From assembly GCA_003342895.1 (NCBI GenBank), contig PTFA01000411.1, positions 372,001 to 436,000 on the forward strand: a stretch of DNA of 64,000 nt. The letters are read 5' to 3'. The notes below the pieces were generated by a model, which saw nothing but the letters and a program-made list of their open reading frames with translations, was not told where the DNA came from and did not search any database. Shown here one piece after another: positions 1-12,200 of the stretch (position 1 is the stretch's first letter; every line of letters starts with the position of its first letter). Made by a program: the position numbers and the translations under genes. The DNA is from Casuarius casuarius. Lineage: Eukaryota > Chordata > Aves > Casuariiformes > Casuariidae.

Positions 1-2270
1 CCCCATCGATGCTGGTGGGATTCCACAGAGGCATGGCAATTTACTTGCAAGCTTTTTATAGTGAGATCAAGTCCTCAGTTTAAGCAATAGGTTTTGAACT
101 GCACTCTTGACATTAATAGGAGTTGTTGTTATGCCTTCAGTGGACATATGCTTAGGCTGACAGATTGGACTAATCAAGATCAGATGATGGCCCTTTATGT
201 ATTTGGAAATCTTTCAGAACTCATTCCTTGCCAAGAAGTTTTCAATGGACCTTTCATTATAAAGGAGCATGTTATAAAAAATACTCTCTGCTACCAATTC
301 TATACACGCCCCAAATTTGGCATAAGAATGGTGGTGGCTCAGTAGCTGGGTTACTCATTGACTTATATAGTGAACAGGATCAACCATTTAAATCTTTACA
401 GCAATATTTGAAAACTGTTACCATGAAAGCAGAGATGAATATTTAAAAATCTTTCTTATAAAGAAAGGAGTAGAAGTTATAATGAAAGAAGTAAAGAGAA
501 GTGAGATATTGTTTTTGGTGAAATGATATTTTAGTGAAATGTACTAAAGGCAAGAAGTTTATAAGAAGGACTTGTATACAAGCTAATGGAAACTGCAATG
601 AAGAGAGCAAACAGGTAATCAATGACAAGAGATTCCCATGCACAGAAATCTCTGCATACAAACAAGCCAAAAAACAAAACACCAAAAGTAAAATAAAGGC
701 GCAGTAACCACAATGGCCTAAGGTAAAAGGGTTACAGGGACACATGATATCTTTTACTAGACCAACCAATATAGATGAAAACAATGGGCAGGCCTCACAT
801 TCACAGTCCTGATGAGCCAAAGACCCAATGAAGAATTTTTCTGAGCTTAAAATCACACCCATTTTCCCCAGCTCTCTCAGCTCATCTAATAAGAAATATC
901 CCTTCTCCCTGAAAGCTTTCATTTAGAAAATAAAGAAGAGAGATGAGATCCTCAAACAAATGACTTCTTTTGTGTCCATCCATGATGCAGGTAGCAGCAA
1001 TGTCTTAAACAGAAATTAATCTAAAATTTACCTTCCTGGCACTATAGAAAAAAGCCTGGAACAGACCTCCTCTAACCCACCCATCACAGCCACAAGGTAG
1101 GATTATTATGCCTAAATCTATTCATGCAAAAGACTACACCTTCTATTACTCACTAGAAACTGTTTAACATAGGATACAAGACAGAAAGTATATAAAAAGA
1201 TAGTACTCCTGACTTATTCAAGCCACCTGTCTAAGCATTTAAATGAATAAAAAGGAAAAAGAATCAGAAAGAACATAAAAGGAAAAACATCCCATTACAT
1301 CACCACATGATGTTTGACTCTCTAGGCAAGAGAATATTACAATTCACTTAATAAAACATCTGTAGTGTCACACTGAAGTAGCAAAGGCAGTCAACTATTG
1401 CAAGAGTGTATGCTCTTCTACAATTATAGAAAGAACAATCTGTTTTTTGCTCCTTTGGCTTCCAGCTAAATTTAAGAAAACAAACACCCACCTCCTTATG
1501 TATATTTTTGACTTGAGAAAGACAAACATTGCAGTCTCTATCCCCTTTCTTTTTCCTGAAAGAAAGGAGGGAGAGTTTACTATTAATCTGCTGTCTTTTT
1601 CATTTCTTAGAGTCACAGAGGTTACATGCTTGTTTAGTAACACGTATGCTCTTCTAAAGTGCCATTTACCACTTATCATCCCAGGGAACCAAGTTAGTGG
1701 GGCAGCCATATTTAGTGTCTTTTCATCTTCCTCCTTGTCTTGACTCTTTCCACTGAGAATGGACACTTCCTAAGGCCGATCCTCACTCAGCACCTGTACT
1801 GTCAGATGCTTTTGTGGTTTCCACTTAACTTCCAGGCAAGTCAGAGGAAACAACATATATACTGAGTTCGGAGTATTGCAATAAGTCCCTCTCCCTAAAG
1901 ATGAGGATGAGCTAATAATTAAACCTGTAGAAAGTTTCATCTGTGATTTTGTTGGTCTCCTGTTCTTCTGTCAACTGTTGACCTTCTTAGCTATTCCTTG
2001 GAAAAATCTTGGCTGTCTTTTCCATGCTGGTTCAGCACAGGAAGTTTGGTTTTCAGGTCAACCACCTATATCATTTTATTATCTTCTTTAGAAGGTATCA
2101 GATGGAATGTAAGAGGTCTTCAAACAGCAGCAAGACCATGGGAAACAGCAAAGAAGTGAAAAATGTTGGGCTCATCACTTTATTTTCTCTTGACTTGTCT
2201 AGGCAATCTTGGCTGATTCAAAGTCTTTTATAAGTTGCTGATGTATGAAATACAAGACAGGTATTCGCCT
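1..2270. other. Unique AT-rich non-coding sequence
   Basis: No recognisable gene, RNA gene or repeat family is seen here. The longest open frame is on the minus strand (443-922, 159 codons). Its product would be rich in Leu, Phe and Cys with no domain I recognise, and nothing around it suggests expression. Short open frames around 1,395-1,766 overlap on both strands, which is typical of chance. Confidence 0.6.
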
Positions 2271-2288
2271 GTGTGTGTGTGTGTGTGT
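2271..2288. repeat. (GT)9 microsatellite
   Basis: Nine uninterrupted GT dinucleotides are followed by a short T/TA-rich run. This is an ordinary vertebrate microsatellite and is probably length-polymorphic. Confidence 0.95.
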
Positions 2289-5200
2289 ATTTTTATATAT
2301 CAGTTCAGACCAAAGAACAATTGCATCACAGCGTTCCTGAGCAGGCTGTGAAACTGAGGAGCCCTGCAAAGAGGTTACTTGAGTAATGAAACTGTTTGTT
2401 TGCAAGAACGTGTACTGCAGTTGCAAGTTTGTCATAGGCTGTGCAAAGGCAGAGGACTGAAAGCTGCAGAGTAAACCAAACTACTTCTGCAGCCACATAT
2501 ACAATGGAGTTCATAGGAGAAGTCTGAAGGACAGAAGGAGATGTAGTAGCAAATCGTGAACTGCATTCATATCTCTGATAGCTGCTATAGCCATTTAATT
2601 GGTCTGTTTTGCATTTTCTATTTACACATTGTAGGTTTTTCTGGGTGGAAGGGGAATAGCATCCCCCTTGAGAGCAACTGAGTCAACAGAGCTGGGAGAA
2701 GCTCCTGGAAAGCAACATCAGATAAAAAGGTACTTAGAAAGATACAGTGCCTATAAATGCAGATTAGGAAGCTCCTGAACATGGCTAGAGGGTTGCTGGC
2801 AGCAGAGAACATATATAAAGTCAAATTAAAGATGGGATGGAAAGGAGGCTTTCCTAGGGATCCGGAGAGTATTGTGGAGGTTGCTACCATCCACAGGGGA
2901 CCACTGAAAGCTGAAGGACTAGGAAGGAAGATTAGATGAAAAGACTCACCCTGCAAGGGCAAAATGGAAGGGGAGAGATTTATTTTTGGCCTTTTGTTTG
3001 ATCTACCTCTCTCCAAGCTTGCTCTATGGAAAGAGTTATGTTGTGACAGCTTATTAGGTGTTCTAATAACATAAAAGCTTTAGAGATTAGAAATATTTTG
3101 TGTCTTTTGGCATGCATGTCTTAAAAGTTAGAAGCTGTTCCATCTCAAAGGTTTTAGCCAGCCCAGGACCCATCCCAACATCAAACACATCATGCCCTCT
3201 TTTCTTTCTGTGAGCCATTTAGAGAAGAAATTGTCTGGAAGGAGCATTCAAGGAAATACTTCATTCTAAATGGATATTAAAAGAATTCACAGAGCATAAG
3301 ATTAAGGAACTTGCAAATGAGAACATTTATTCCAGGGAAAAGATTTGTAATAGCTTATCCACTAATGCAACAGACATCTAAATAACCATTTCAGATGATA
3401 CTAGTGGTCTTCTAGTTTAAAATACTGCTATGCTGTCTACAGTCTACCTCTTCTAGATATCTACCTTAGGATAAGAGGAATAATGCCCTTTGGAAGGCAC
3501 TTCAGTTGGCTAATAGCTTTAGATGGCTCTGTTTCACCAGATGAATCTTGCCTCACCTACCTAAACACCTAGGTACAAAAGTCATTGCTTTAGGCAGATG
3601 TGGAGGTGTTTGCCAGGAAAATTTCTTTCTAATGCCAAACAGGCTGTTTCATCTTCTGAAGGCTGAACTGAAGAACAAATGCTTGGGGGGTCCTATTTTG
3701 AGAAGTTCACACTTTTTATATTTTAAAATGCATATTAGAATTAGAGTTAACGGAAAAATTTTCAACAAAAAGCTTTCTCATGGAAATACTGATTTGATGA
3801 AATCAATTTTTTTTTCCTAGATGTCCTGGTGGCGATAAAATGTTTATCAAGAAATATTTCTTGGGCCCAGGATTCTAGATCAAAATATGAAACAGGGACG
3901 CCCAAAAGAAACTAACACCCCCAGGGACTGTCTATGATTCAAAATAGAGGGAGAAAAGATCTGTTCCACCTGGTAACTGTACAGTCCACATGGGAACTTT
4001 TGGGTACCATGATATGGTACCTATCTATTCTTTTGTGAAAAATTTTCAAAGGCTTATTTTCCTTCCAGCATATTCTTGAGACCTAAAACAAAAACAGAAA
4101 GATGGAAAAAAAAAACCCATTTATTTGCTAGCTATAATTATAACACACACAATATTGGTTGTGATATAATTTAATCAAACCCAATGAAATTTTGATTAAA
4201 GAGTACTTGCAATTAATTGTTTATAAACAATCCACAAAAAGAAAAGTGTTTTGTCAAAACTATTGAGAAAATGAATTTAATCAATTTAGAAGTCCAAGTA
4301 AAATCACAGACTATTCATTAGCAATTTATGAACATTAAAAAAGACTGAATTCATGTCACGAATGACCTCATATTAGTTGTCATTATCTCCTTATTTCCAC
4401 CAGAATGCATTTGTTCTAGAACAATTCTGGTCAAGCAATTTATTCTAACACCCTCAGCTGCTCAGTGACTGACTGAGAATAATCAAAGATCAGTTTTGGC
4501 CCCAATCCAAAAGCCAAACCAAATTTCATAACAAATGCTACCAATTCCTCTGAATTTACAGAGATCTCTACATTTCACAGAATTCAGATGATCCGCAAAA
4601 AAGTTATTGCAAAACAAAATAAAATGGAAAAATGTGATTTTGAGACACATTCATTTATGTCTCAGGCAAAAGATTAGCTATTTTCTAATTTTTTTTCTTA
4701 ATAGCTTCAAGATCCCTAAAAATTCGTTCAGCTCAAGTTAGGCTCCTTCAAGTAGTAGTTAATAGGAGTTTACCGCTGTTTGTAACAAAAATTCTCTCAC
4801 ACATCTTATTGTTTTGGGCTTCTTTATGAAATCTACAGGTCACTGTATGAGGAACAGTGCAATTTGAAGTGCTTACAACAGTAAGACCAGTGAAGCTTGA
4901 GTCCAACAATTTATTTAAATACATAGTAACATCTTTAAACACGTATTTTAATACTTGTTTAGGAAGGCACGTATTTCTAAGACTTTGTATAGGGCTTCTT
5001 GAAAACTGCCTGTGTTAGAACTAGGCATTGGTTTATTTGGGGAGGATCTAAGGAGACTTTATCACCTCCATCAGCCACCATCTCAAACTCTCCTAACACA
5101 GTGTCAGGTACTCATGGATTTCCAGACCAGCACAGCAGTTTCTGTATGTGTCAAATCCTCCCTCTGGAACTGCAGATGCCCCAAAAAATCAGTGCTGTGC

Positions 5201-7452
5201 AGAGCTGTGTAACACATCCTCCATCCTGTCCATGTCTCCTGCTGACCAGGCTCACTCCCAGCCACCTGATTCAGTGCCTGGGAGAAGGATCTCAGCCCCC
5301 TCATTCACACTCCCTCTGTATCTACTCCTGACCTAATAGATTGACATTTCACTTAGATTCCAAACTGAACAACAGTTATTAAGTCTTTTGTTCAAGTCCA
5401 GTCTTTGTTTCAAAATCTTTTTTTTCTCTAGCATTTGGGTTATATGGCAACTAGTCAGTTTGATCTACCTTCGAGTTATGAGTACAGTAGCCATTATTAT
5501 TAATAAGAGTTTTCAACTGAAAACCTGTCCCTGCAAGGTTCATATTTTGCTTCAGCATGTTTCTGTTTGGAACAGTCTCTCCTTTTCTCTTCCTTTCTCC
5601 CTTTTCTTCCCTGTAAGCAATCCCAGTGTTTACACTGGTTGTACTCATACTGTTTCAGTGATGTTGCAGTCCCTCTACAGAAAGGAGCTGTTAACAACTG
5701 CTGCTTCTCTACTGTTAGGAAGAAGTGAAGAAGCTGCTGCTAATCGACTACCACTGCTTCATCACTTCTCAGCTGATCTGCAGTAGTACAGTATATGCTG
5801 TTTTCCCTTCCCAGGAGAACATATGTCATCCCAAACCAGTGCCTCTGATTTGTAACAGGATTTCTGATTAATCAGTTGCATTATAGTGATAGAGCAGCGG
5901 TGTATCTTTATCTCAATACAGTAATATTTCCTATTTATGTACACTAATAGCTGTCGCTGGTTTTCCCTCTTCTACTTAACCAAAAAAACCCACCCTCCAA
6001 ATGTTCTATGCAGCTCAGTTTCACGGAAATATTGTCCCCAAAAGTCTGTAAGTAAACACAAAAGATTGTTTGAATGACTAGGACAAGCAATCAGACCTGC
6101 CAAGCTGAAAAAAGTAGGGCAATTGGATCCAGCTAGACAAAATTCTCCTCTAAGAGGTAATACATGTACTGAATAAAAAATGAATCACAAAGGAAGTTTG
6201 TTGAAGGCAGTAACTTCAGTTGTCATTTACACATCACTCTGGACAAGAGGTAGATTGAAGAATAAGACAAACTGATGGATCAGAAGTATTTTTAATGGAT
6301 GTCTATTGCCTGTTATACAGTATAGTAAGAAGAGGATAGTGTCAATAGCCTCTCTCTTCCTTAGGGTGAAAAAGAGCTATTTCATTTAGCATATATGACC
6401 AGAGAACACCGAATGGGATCCTACAATTCCTACTTGTGTCCTGCCTTTCCAGAAGATTCAGGATGTCTTGTGACAATTTGCATGCGCTAAATCTGTGTGT
6501 CAAAGTAAAAGGTAACATACTTACACATGCCATGTACCCTCTGGTTTCCTTCATTTTTTAAATTGCTCAGTGCCAGTGAAAATCATTTCATTTATTACAA
6601 GTGTTAAACATTAGTATGTGGCATCCAACCTTAGCGGCCCATTATTAAACGTATGAGCCTTAAGTTCTCTCAGACCTTCTGGCTAAAGGCTGTCTGAAGT
6701 ACCTACCAAACTCTAGAAAGTTATCAGTCTTCCAGGAAACATCTATTGTTCTTACTAGACAATCGTCTTCGAAGCCTGGTGGTCCTTTTCAGAATGTAAA
6801 ACACAAAAGGAACAATCAAAGTAATTGGATGTACCCCAATAAACAAGCAGCCCACAGTTCATAGCTCAAGAAGATCCAAATTTCACCTGTTTGTAAGGTT
6901 TGAACATGTCAGTTTTAAACTGAACAGAACATTGTCACGTGTTTCTCAGTACTGACAATGGTGAAATACAACTGTTCATGAATCTCCTGCAGAGACACAC
7001 GGACACGGACACACATCCAGAGCAGAACCCAAGACTGAGACTTTTTTTCTGACAACTGTCTCTGAGTCCAAAACTCATGTCACCATTGTACCTCAGAGAG
7101 ATCAGTGACGACCAGTTCACTGCTGTGAAAACGTGAAGCCACAAAGGTCAGTTCAGCTTGAGCTTCTGTTAGTTACAGTAGTGATGGAATCAGCAAAATG
7201 GAAAATTTGAAGAAGAAATAGATTTTCATTAAAATATTCTTACCAGGATTTTTTCCTTTAAAAAAGCAATCTAAATTTTCTGAGAATTCTAGAAAAAACA
7301 TGCTAAGAAGGACTACCATTCTTTAAAAAAATAAAATATATATTAAAAGTAAAATCTATTTGGGGAATGGCTGAATGAACCATGGACATATCATGAAACT
7401 GGAGGAAGTAAAATATTACAAAATAAGATATAGATAGATTCCAAAAAAGAAA
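2289..7452. other. Unique AT-rich non-coding sequence
   Basis: No gene is recognised. Around 4,495-4,530 there is a weak resemblance to the old sauropsid palindromic repeats that carry a 'ggcc..gatccaaagccc' type motif, too diverged to call. A small quasi-palindrome (8-bp arms, 3-nt spacer) lies at 4,003-4,021. The block at 4,990-5,340 is somewhat richer in C and open in several frames on both strands, with no codon pattern that favours one of them. Confidence 0.55.
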
Positions 7453-7550
7453 GAGATTCATAATAACAATATGTGCTCGGTTATTGTGAGGAGGAAAAAA
7501 AAAAAAAAGGAGATCCATAATAACAATATCTGCTCTGTTATTGTGAGGGA
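7453..7550. repeat. Tandem duplication of a 40-bp hairpin-forming unit
   Basis: Two copies of a roughly 40-bp unit (7,453-7,492 and 7,510-7,549) start 57 bp apart and differ at only a few positions. An A-rich spacer containing a run of 14 A lies between them. Each unit holds a short inverted repeat (AATAACA facing TGTTATT in copy 2; one base pair shorter in copy 1), so each can fold into a small hairpin. The high identity suggests a recent local duplication. No known element family is recognised. Confidence 0.85.
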
Positions 7551-8559
7551 CTCAGAGTTCCTGGCTCATTCTTATCCTTCCACTCAGACCTGTTACCCGC
7601 TATTAACTTTTTAAGAGACTCAATTTGTCATAAATAAAAAAATGAAAGAAAGGGAACTACATAAAAATGGGAAAAATGATTTTAAAAAAAGCAAATAAAA
7701 ACACAAACTAAAAGGAATAGGCCAAAACCAAGAAGTCTACAAGCTTCCTAAAGGCTTTTCAAAAATATTGTATCAGAAGCCCAGGTAAATTATGTGGCAT
7801 AATTCCAAAAGTAAACAAAGCCATCTAATAATTCCCCTGCATGGCTCAACTGAAAAGTTACGGAGGCTGTCATGGGGAAAAGGTCAGCAGTTAAAAAATG
7901 GAAAGCTTGTTCAAATCAGGGGAACTGCTCAAAGGTAAAACAAGGACATTAAGAGAGTTAAAAGGACTTTGAAATGTGTCTCCTTTTGCAGAGTGCTTTT
8001 TTACAGATAGACAGTCAAAATTTTTTGAATACTTCAAAATCAGGAAGCAGGCAAGGTAATCAACGGGACTGCTTGATGACAAAAGGGTACTCCAGGATGG
8101 TAAGTCTGTGGGGGAAGAGCTCAATGAAGTCTTTGCATTGGTCATCACTGCTGAGGGCATTGGAGAGATGCCCACATCCAACTCTTTTCTTGCAGCAGGT
8201 GGGTCAAAGAGGCTAAACTGGGCACAGAAAAATGAACAGGGTGCTACAAACCATCTAAACAAGTAAGATGTCACCATGACTGGATGGCATTTACCTGGGA
8301 GATCTAGAACAAACTGTAAAATTGTGGAGCTGCAGCCAAGGCCTACAACAAATGTAGTACAAAAGGATCCCAATCCCCTGGGTGGGTTACTGGCAGGTTG
8401 TCAGAGTGACTCCCATCTACCAAAAGGGGTCAAACAGGGATTCTGGGAAACACAGACAGGTGAGTCTGACTTCCCTGGGAAGGCGGTAGTCTGTAGTAAA
8501 AAGTAAGGTCACGGAGGAAATGAATCAATGTGGCCTGTTGGGAAAGAGTTGGTGTGGCA

Positions 8560-8870
8560 TCTGCAAAGGGAAGTCCTGCCTCACAGTTCAGTGAGGTATC
8601 CGCAAGTTGATAAAGAGGATTCAATGGGAATAATAGATTTGGTTCCTCAAAAAGCTTTTGGCCAGGTTCCTCAGAAAGCTTTCGGCAAGGTTCCTCACCT
8701 AAGACCACCAAAGAAGCAGTGACAGTGGACTGGAGGGTTAGGCCCTTTTATAGACAAGACATGGTTTAAAGGATGAGAAACAGAAGGTGAGGCTTAAAGA
8801 CTGTTTTGCAGAGTGGAGAAAAATCAGGAAAAGGGTTCTCCAGGTATCAGTCCTGGGACCAAAAAACAAC
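8560..8870 (+). pseudogene. Fossil CR1 reverse-transcriptase segment
   Basis: This is the best preserved coding scrap of the CR1 copy. It holds a GKSCLT-like remnant, then the segment that in intact CR1 reads as an acidic-(Q/S)KAF-acidic-x-VPH motif, here with Gly in place of the usual Asp after KAF. The QKAFG(Q/K)VP block occurs twice through a 24-bp tandem duplication. A remnant of the VLGP block follows. The original product was the ORF2 reverse transcriptase used for target-primed retrotransposition. No intact frame survives across the segment. Confidence 0.7.
8641..8698 (+). repeat. 24-bp tandem duplication inside the CR1 RT remnant
   Basis: Two 24-bp units (8,641-8,664 and 8,665-8,688) differ at three positions. 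A partial third unit of about 10 bp follows. The unit length is a multiple of three, so the duplication repeats the KAF-containing peptide without changing frame. Confidence 0.9.
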
Positions 8871-9545
8871 AGGCACCACCAGAAAGGGCTCTGAGAACAA
8901 AACATAAAGCATTATGCTGACACTATATAACACCTTGGCCTGCCCACATCTTGACTACAGTGCACAGTTATGTTCTCTGCATCTTCAGAAGGACCTAGAG
9001 GTGATAGCAAAGACAGAAGAAAATTAGGATAGGAATGGAGCAGGTGCCTTACCTAAAAAGACTAAAAATATTGCTAACCTTCAGTCTGGAGAGAAGACTG
9101 AAGGAAGATATGATTGAATTTTGCAAAATCACAAAGTCAGTAGGTAATTTGGTTGCATAACTACTATTCAGAAAATCCCACAATATTAGAACTAGAAGCA
9201 CTCACTGAAAGTGGTAGGAGATCGGTTTAAAACAGTTGAAAGAAAGTACTACTGTATGTAGCAGGTAGTGAACATCTGGAATTTGTCTCCACAGGAAGTT
9301 TTGAAAGCAGATAGGATCAGCAAGTTCAAAAAGAGATTAGATGTGGATAACAAGTCCATAAACAGATATTAACATGTTACTGACTGCAACAGTGTATGCT
9401 GGGGGAGTGCAGGGAAAAAGCACGCTGCAGATGGCAGCTGGGCTTACATTTGCCCCTTTCACAGCTTTGCTTTGTGCCACTGTCAGAGACAGAAGCCTGG
9501 GCTACATGGACCACTGGTCTAACCCGGGAGGGCATTTCATATTTT

Positions 9546-9834
9546 CTCAAAAGATGAAACATTGTCACACAGTGCCCTACCGTGAGGGCATCTCTATAGT
9601 AATATTTTATTTTTTCTTTTTCTTCTTCACTCCTGATGTCATCCATCCATCTGGTTTATGACATCAATATCATCAAGAAATAAAAGCAACAGTCTAGACC
9701 TAGACAGGTGCTTTATCAGGGTGGAAGAGTCCCAGCCATTTGCTAGTTTTTTTCCAGTTTTCAGCCCACATCTATTATCCTGAATGAACAGGAGGTTTCT
9801 GGGAAGAATTAATATGTGAGGAAGATATTAGAAT
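9546..9834. other. Unique sequence after the CR1 3' end
   Basis: A T-rich stretch (9,600-9,630) and unremarkable sequence. No feature is recognised. Confidence 0.5.
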
Positions 9835-9895
9835 GAAGAGACCTAGGTTTCATTGCTGGCTCTTCCACAGACTTCCCATGGGAGTGATACAAAAA
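9835..9895 (+). repeat. Ancient CORE-SINE/MIR-like fragment
   Basis: The order 'agagacct.ggtt' followed by 'gctggctcttccaca' and 'acttcc' matches the core of MIR-type SINEs in amniotes, where 'gagacctgggttc' is followed by 'ggctctgccac'. Only about 60 bp is recognisable. MIR-class elements are ancient tRNA-derived SINEs mobilised by L2-type LINEs. The call is from memory of the consensus, without alignment. Confidence 0.5.
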
Positions 9896-12142
9896 TTGGA
9901 TTGAAATTGGTAAAGGAATTTTCCAGTGATGTTTTTTTTCTTTTTCTTTTTAGTTTGTCTTGATTTTTGGCATAGCTATAATACAGATGAAATTAATAGG
10001 GTGCTTTCAGTCTAATGCAGAATTCTTGCCACTCAAATTTCCTTCCTGTCTCTGAAATGCTTTCCAATGTTCACCTTTAATTTTCACTGAGTTCAGGGCG
10101 TCCTACCACTGTGGCATTATTCAGTGTGTAAGCACTTCAGGATGGAAAAATGCCTGATTTTCTGTGTGCAAAGCATACTGATGTTTATGACATTCTTGGT
10201 CTCAGCTAGCAAGGAGAGAAAAAGTTCCCATCTTTAGTCCCAGACAATAGGCACCTAGACATACACATAGACACATACATACACTGATCAAAATGGAAAC
10301 TTAAAAGGTCTGATTTGAAAACTGAGAAATATAGATTAAAAAATTGTCTTGCAATCTATGTTTGGGAAGTGCATGCATGAATGTATGAGGTGTTGGCATG
10401 GCACACTGTCACGTGCTAGCCTAGTTCAGCCACAGTATCAATTTGAACTAGCTGTTACACAGAGTGGCTTTATTTCTGTTGTTCTGCAGTAGAAGAGTGA
10501 CTGTAGCTTACAATTTGCTTAACTCTCAATAACTCTGATTTCCCTCCTGCTTTAAATACCCAGCCAGCAGTAGCAAGATGCAATGTGACAACTCAGATAT
10601 TCCAATTTAGCAAGATTCATTTTGCTAAATCATCCCCATGCATCTGAACCACTGTCTATCTGTGTCTAGCAACATCTGGCAAACAAGTACTGATGTATTA
10701 TAATGTTTATCATGCCAGATGGCAATATGTCTTCAATGTCACCTGCAGGATGAAATAAAACCTTTGTTATCACTATTTCTTACCCACCCACCCACTTCCC
10801 CCTTCCCTCCCTCTCCAGAAATCACAACAGAGCTAAGATCTGTGCCTGCAGAGCATGTGTGGTTAAATATTAAAATAAATGTAGGAAAAAGCAACAGGTT
10901 ACTACACAGCCCTAATTACAAAAAGGTAGAAAGCATTTAATTACCACAAATTTTATGATAAGCCAGTGATCTATCTTGTTTTCACTACAAACACCATCAT
11001 TTCTGCACAATTAAAAAAGACTAATAAACCATCATTCTGGGCAATGTTAATTGTGTACTAGAAGGGACAAAAATATCCAAGGTCATGCACATTTGAATGC
11101 ATACACATGAAGTCGAAAGGAAGCATTTCCAGCTGCCTTCCATGGAATATCAAGTACTTTCTTCTTCCACTTGGGATTCCCCATATGTTTCCTCTTTGAA
11201 CAAGGGCAGTTTGAAGTCATTTTAATCTTCTATTAATGGGGTTTACCTATCAGTCTATTTTCTGGGAGCACTGCTCGTGATGGATTTAACCTGGGGCTGC
11301 AGAGAGAGCACGGTGGAAAAAAATTGAGCCATTCTCTTGGCTTGTTCATCAGAGAGGTGTTTCTGCTCATTTCCTTTCGTTGCCAAGTGAATATTCTATT
11401 ATATTTTATCAACAAAATCTTGGTTATCGTCAAGCACAGGGTTATTTACTGTGTACATTTTAGACCAGTTGGGATGAAAGCTTTTATGGATCAAACATAT
11501 GTTTCAAGCCTAAAGGATATTTATTTTCAAAAGCCAGTATCAGAAACCATTGTACCTTGTGAGTCTCATAGCTTTTCATATTTTAAGTGTTCACTGTCCA
11601 GAAAAATTAATACACTATGTTACACTAGAAGTTCTCTATCTGTTAACAAGGAAATTAAACTATCTGTCATTTATCAAAGGATTCTGCTTCCACACAAAAA
11701 AAATGCAAAACTGGCAAACATCACCCTTTTAACGTGGCTTGTTACTCATTTTCACTGATAAAAAAGAGGATTAGCAATATAGTTATCTGTGAATACGTTT
11801 CCCAATGTCTGGAATAGCAGCACAAAAGTAGGGAAGTGCTCACACTTGCTTTGGCATCTTTATTCAGGACCTGTAGTCATTGGCCTGCATGACATAGCAC
11901 CAAAGAATTGCTCAATTGTGTATCTGATCCCCTAATTACTGTTTAATTTCACTTACATTCTAACAAAATGAGTGTTAAAAATGAAAATTAAGGAGCAATT
12001 AGAGGGCCAAATGCACAGTTGTGCAATTCTGGATAGCTAATTCAGCTTTTTAATAGTGGTGGCAAATTAAGCATGACAGTCAGGCAGATGAACCCTTCTT
12101 TTGGTCATCTGGGGAAGGCCTTATGGCCACCAACCTGTGCCT
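9896..12142. other. Unique AT-rich non-coding sequence
   Basis: No gene is recognised. The plus-strand open frame at 11,324-11,758 (144 codons) has no known domain. The stretches at about 10,880-11,060 and 11,930-12,080 are AT-rich, hold several TAAT/ATTA cores and no repeat, and so resemble conserved non-coding elements in composition only. Confidence 0.5.
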
Positions 12143-12200
12143 CTGGAAATCAGTGCAAGTCCTGCTATTGATTTTAGTGGTGTCAGGACTGGGCCTTGCT
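12143..12200. repeat. Probable remnant of an old sauropsid palindromic repeat
   Basis: The sequence 'cctgctattgattttagtgg' followed by 'tcaggactgggcc' resembles the recurring 'ccattgacttcagtgg...ggcc' module of ancient palindromic MITE-like repeats found across turtles, crocodilians and birds. It is short and diverged, so the family is not named. Confidence 0.4.

Larger units (their letters stand above)
7740..9545 (+). mobile_element. Old, 5'-truncated CR1 LINE, internally deleted
   Basis: This is a degraded CR1 non-LTR retrotransposon of the older type shared by turtles, crocodilians and birds. In order, I see part of the region between endonuclease and reverse transcriptase (7,800-8,220). 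Reverse-transcriptase blocks follow: a remnant of the GKSCLT-type motif near 8,570, duplicated QKAF blocks at 8,650-8,690 and a remnant of the VLGP-type block near 8,840-8,862. A jump to the HLDY-type block near 8,943-8,960 implies an internal deletion. The 'FSLE(K)R' region lies near 9,075-9,105. The 3' end has the ending characteristic of this group, a 'gggctaNatggacc' block followed by 'ctggtctaacccg' near 9,510-9,535. Stops and frameshifts are numerous, so it is dead. The 5' boundary is uncertain by about 100 bp. Confidence 0.88.

Noticed and set aside
443..922. 159-codon minus-strand open frame, among the longest in the window
   Set aside because: No known domain, a Leu/Phe/Cys-rich product typical of antisense AT-rich DNA, no splice or promoter context, and a length within chance for 64 kb.
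7891..8373. 160-codon minus-strand open frame
   Set aside because: It lies antisense to the plus-strand CR1 remnant and has no domain of its own.
11324..11758. 144-codon plus-strand open frame
   Set aside because: No recognisable domain, and an overlapping second frame is also open.
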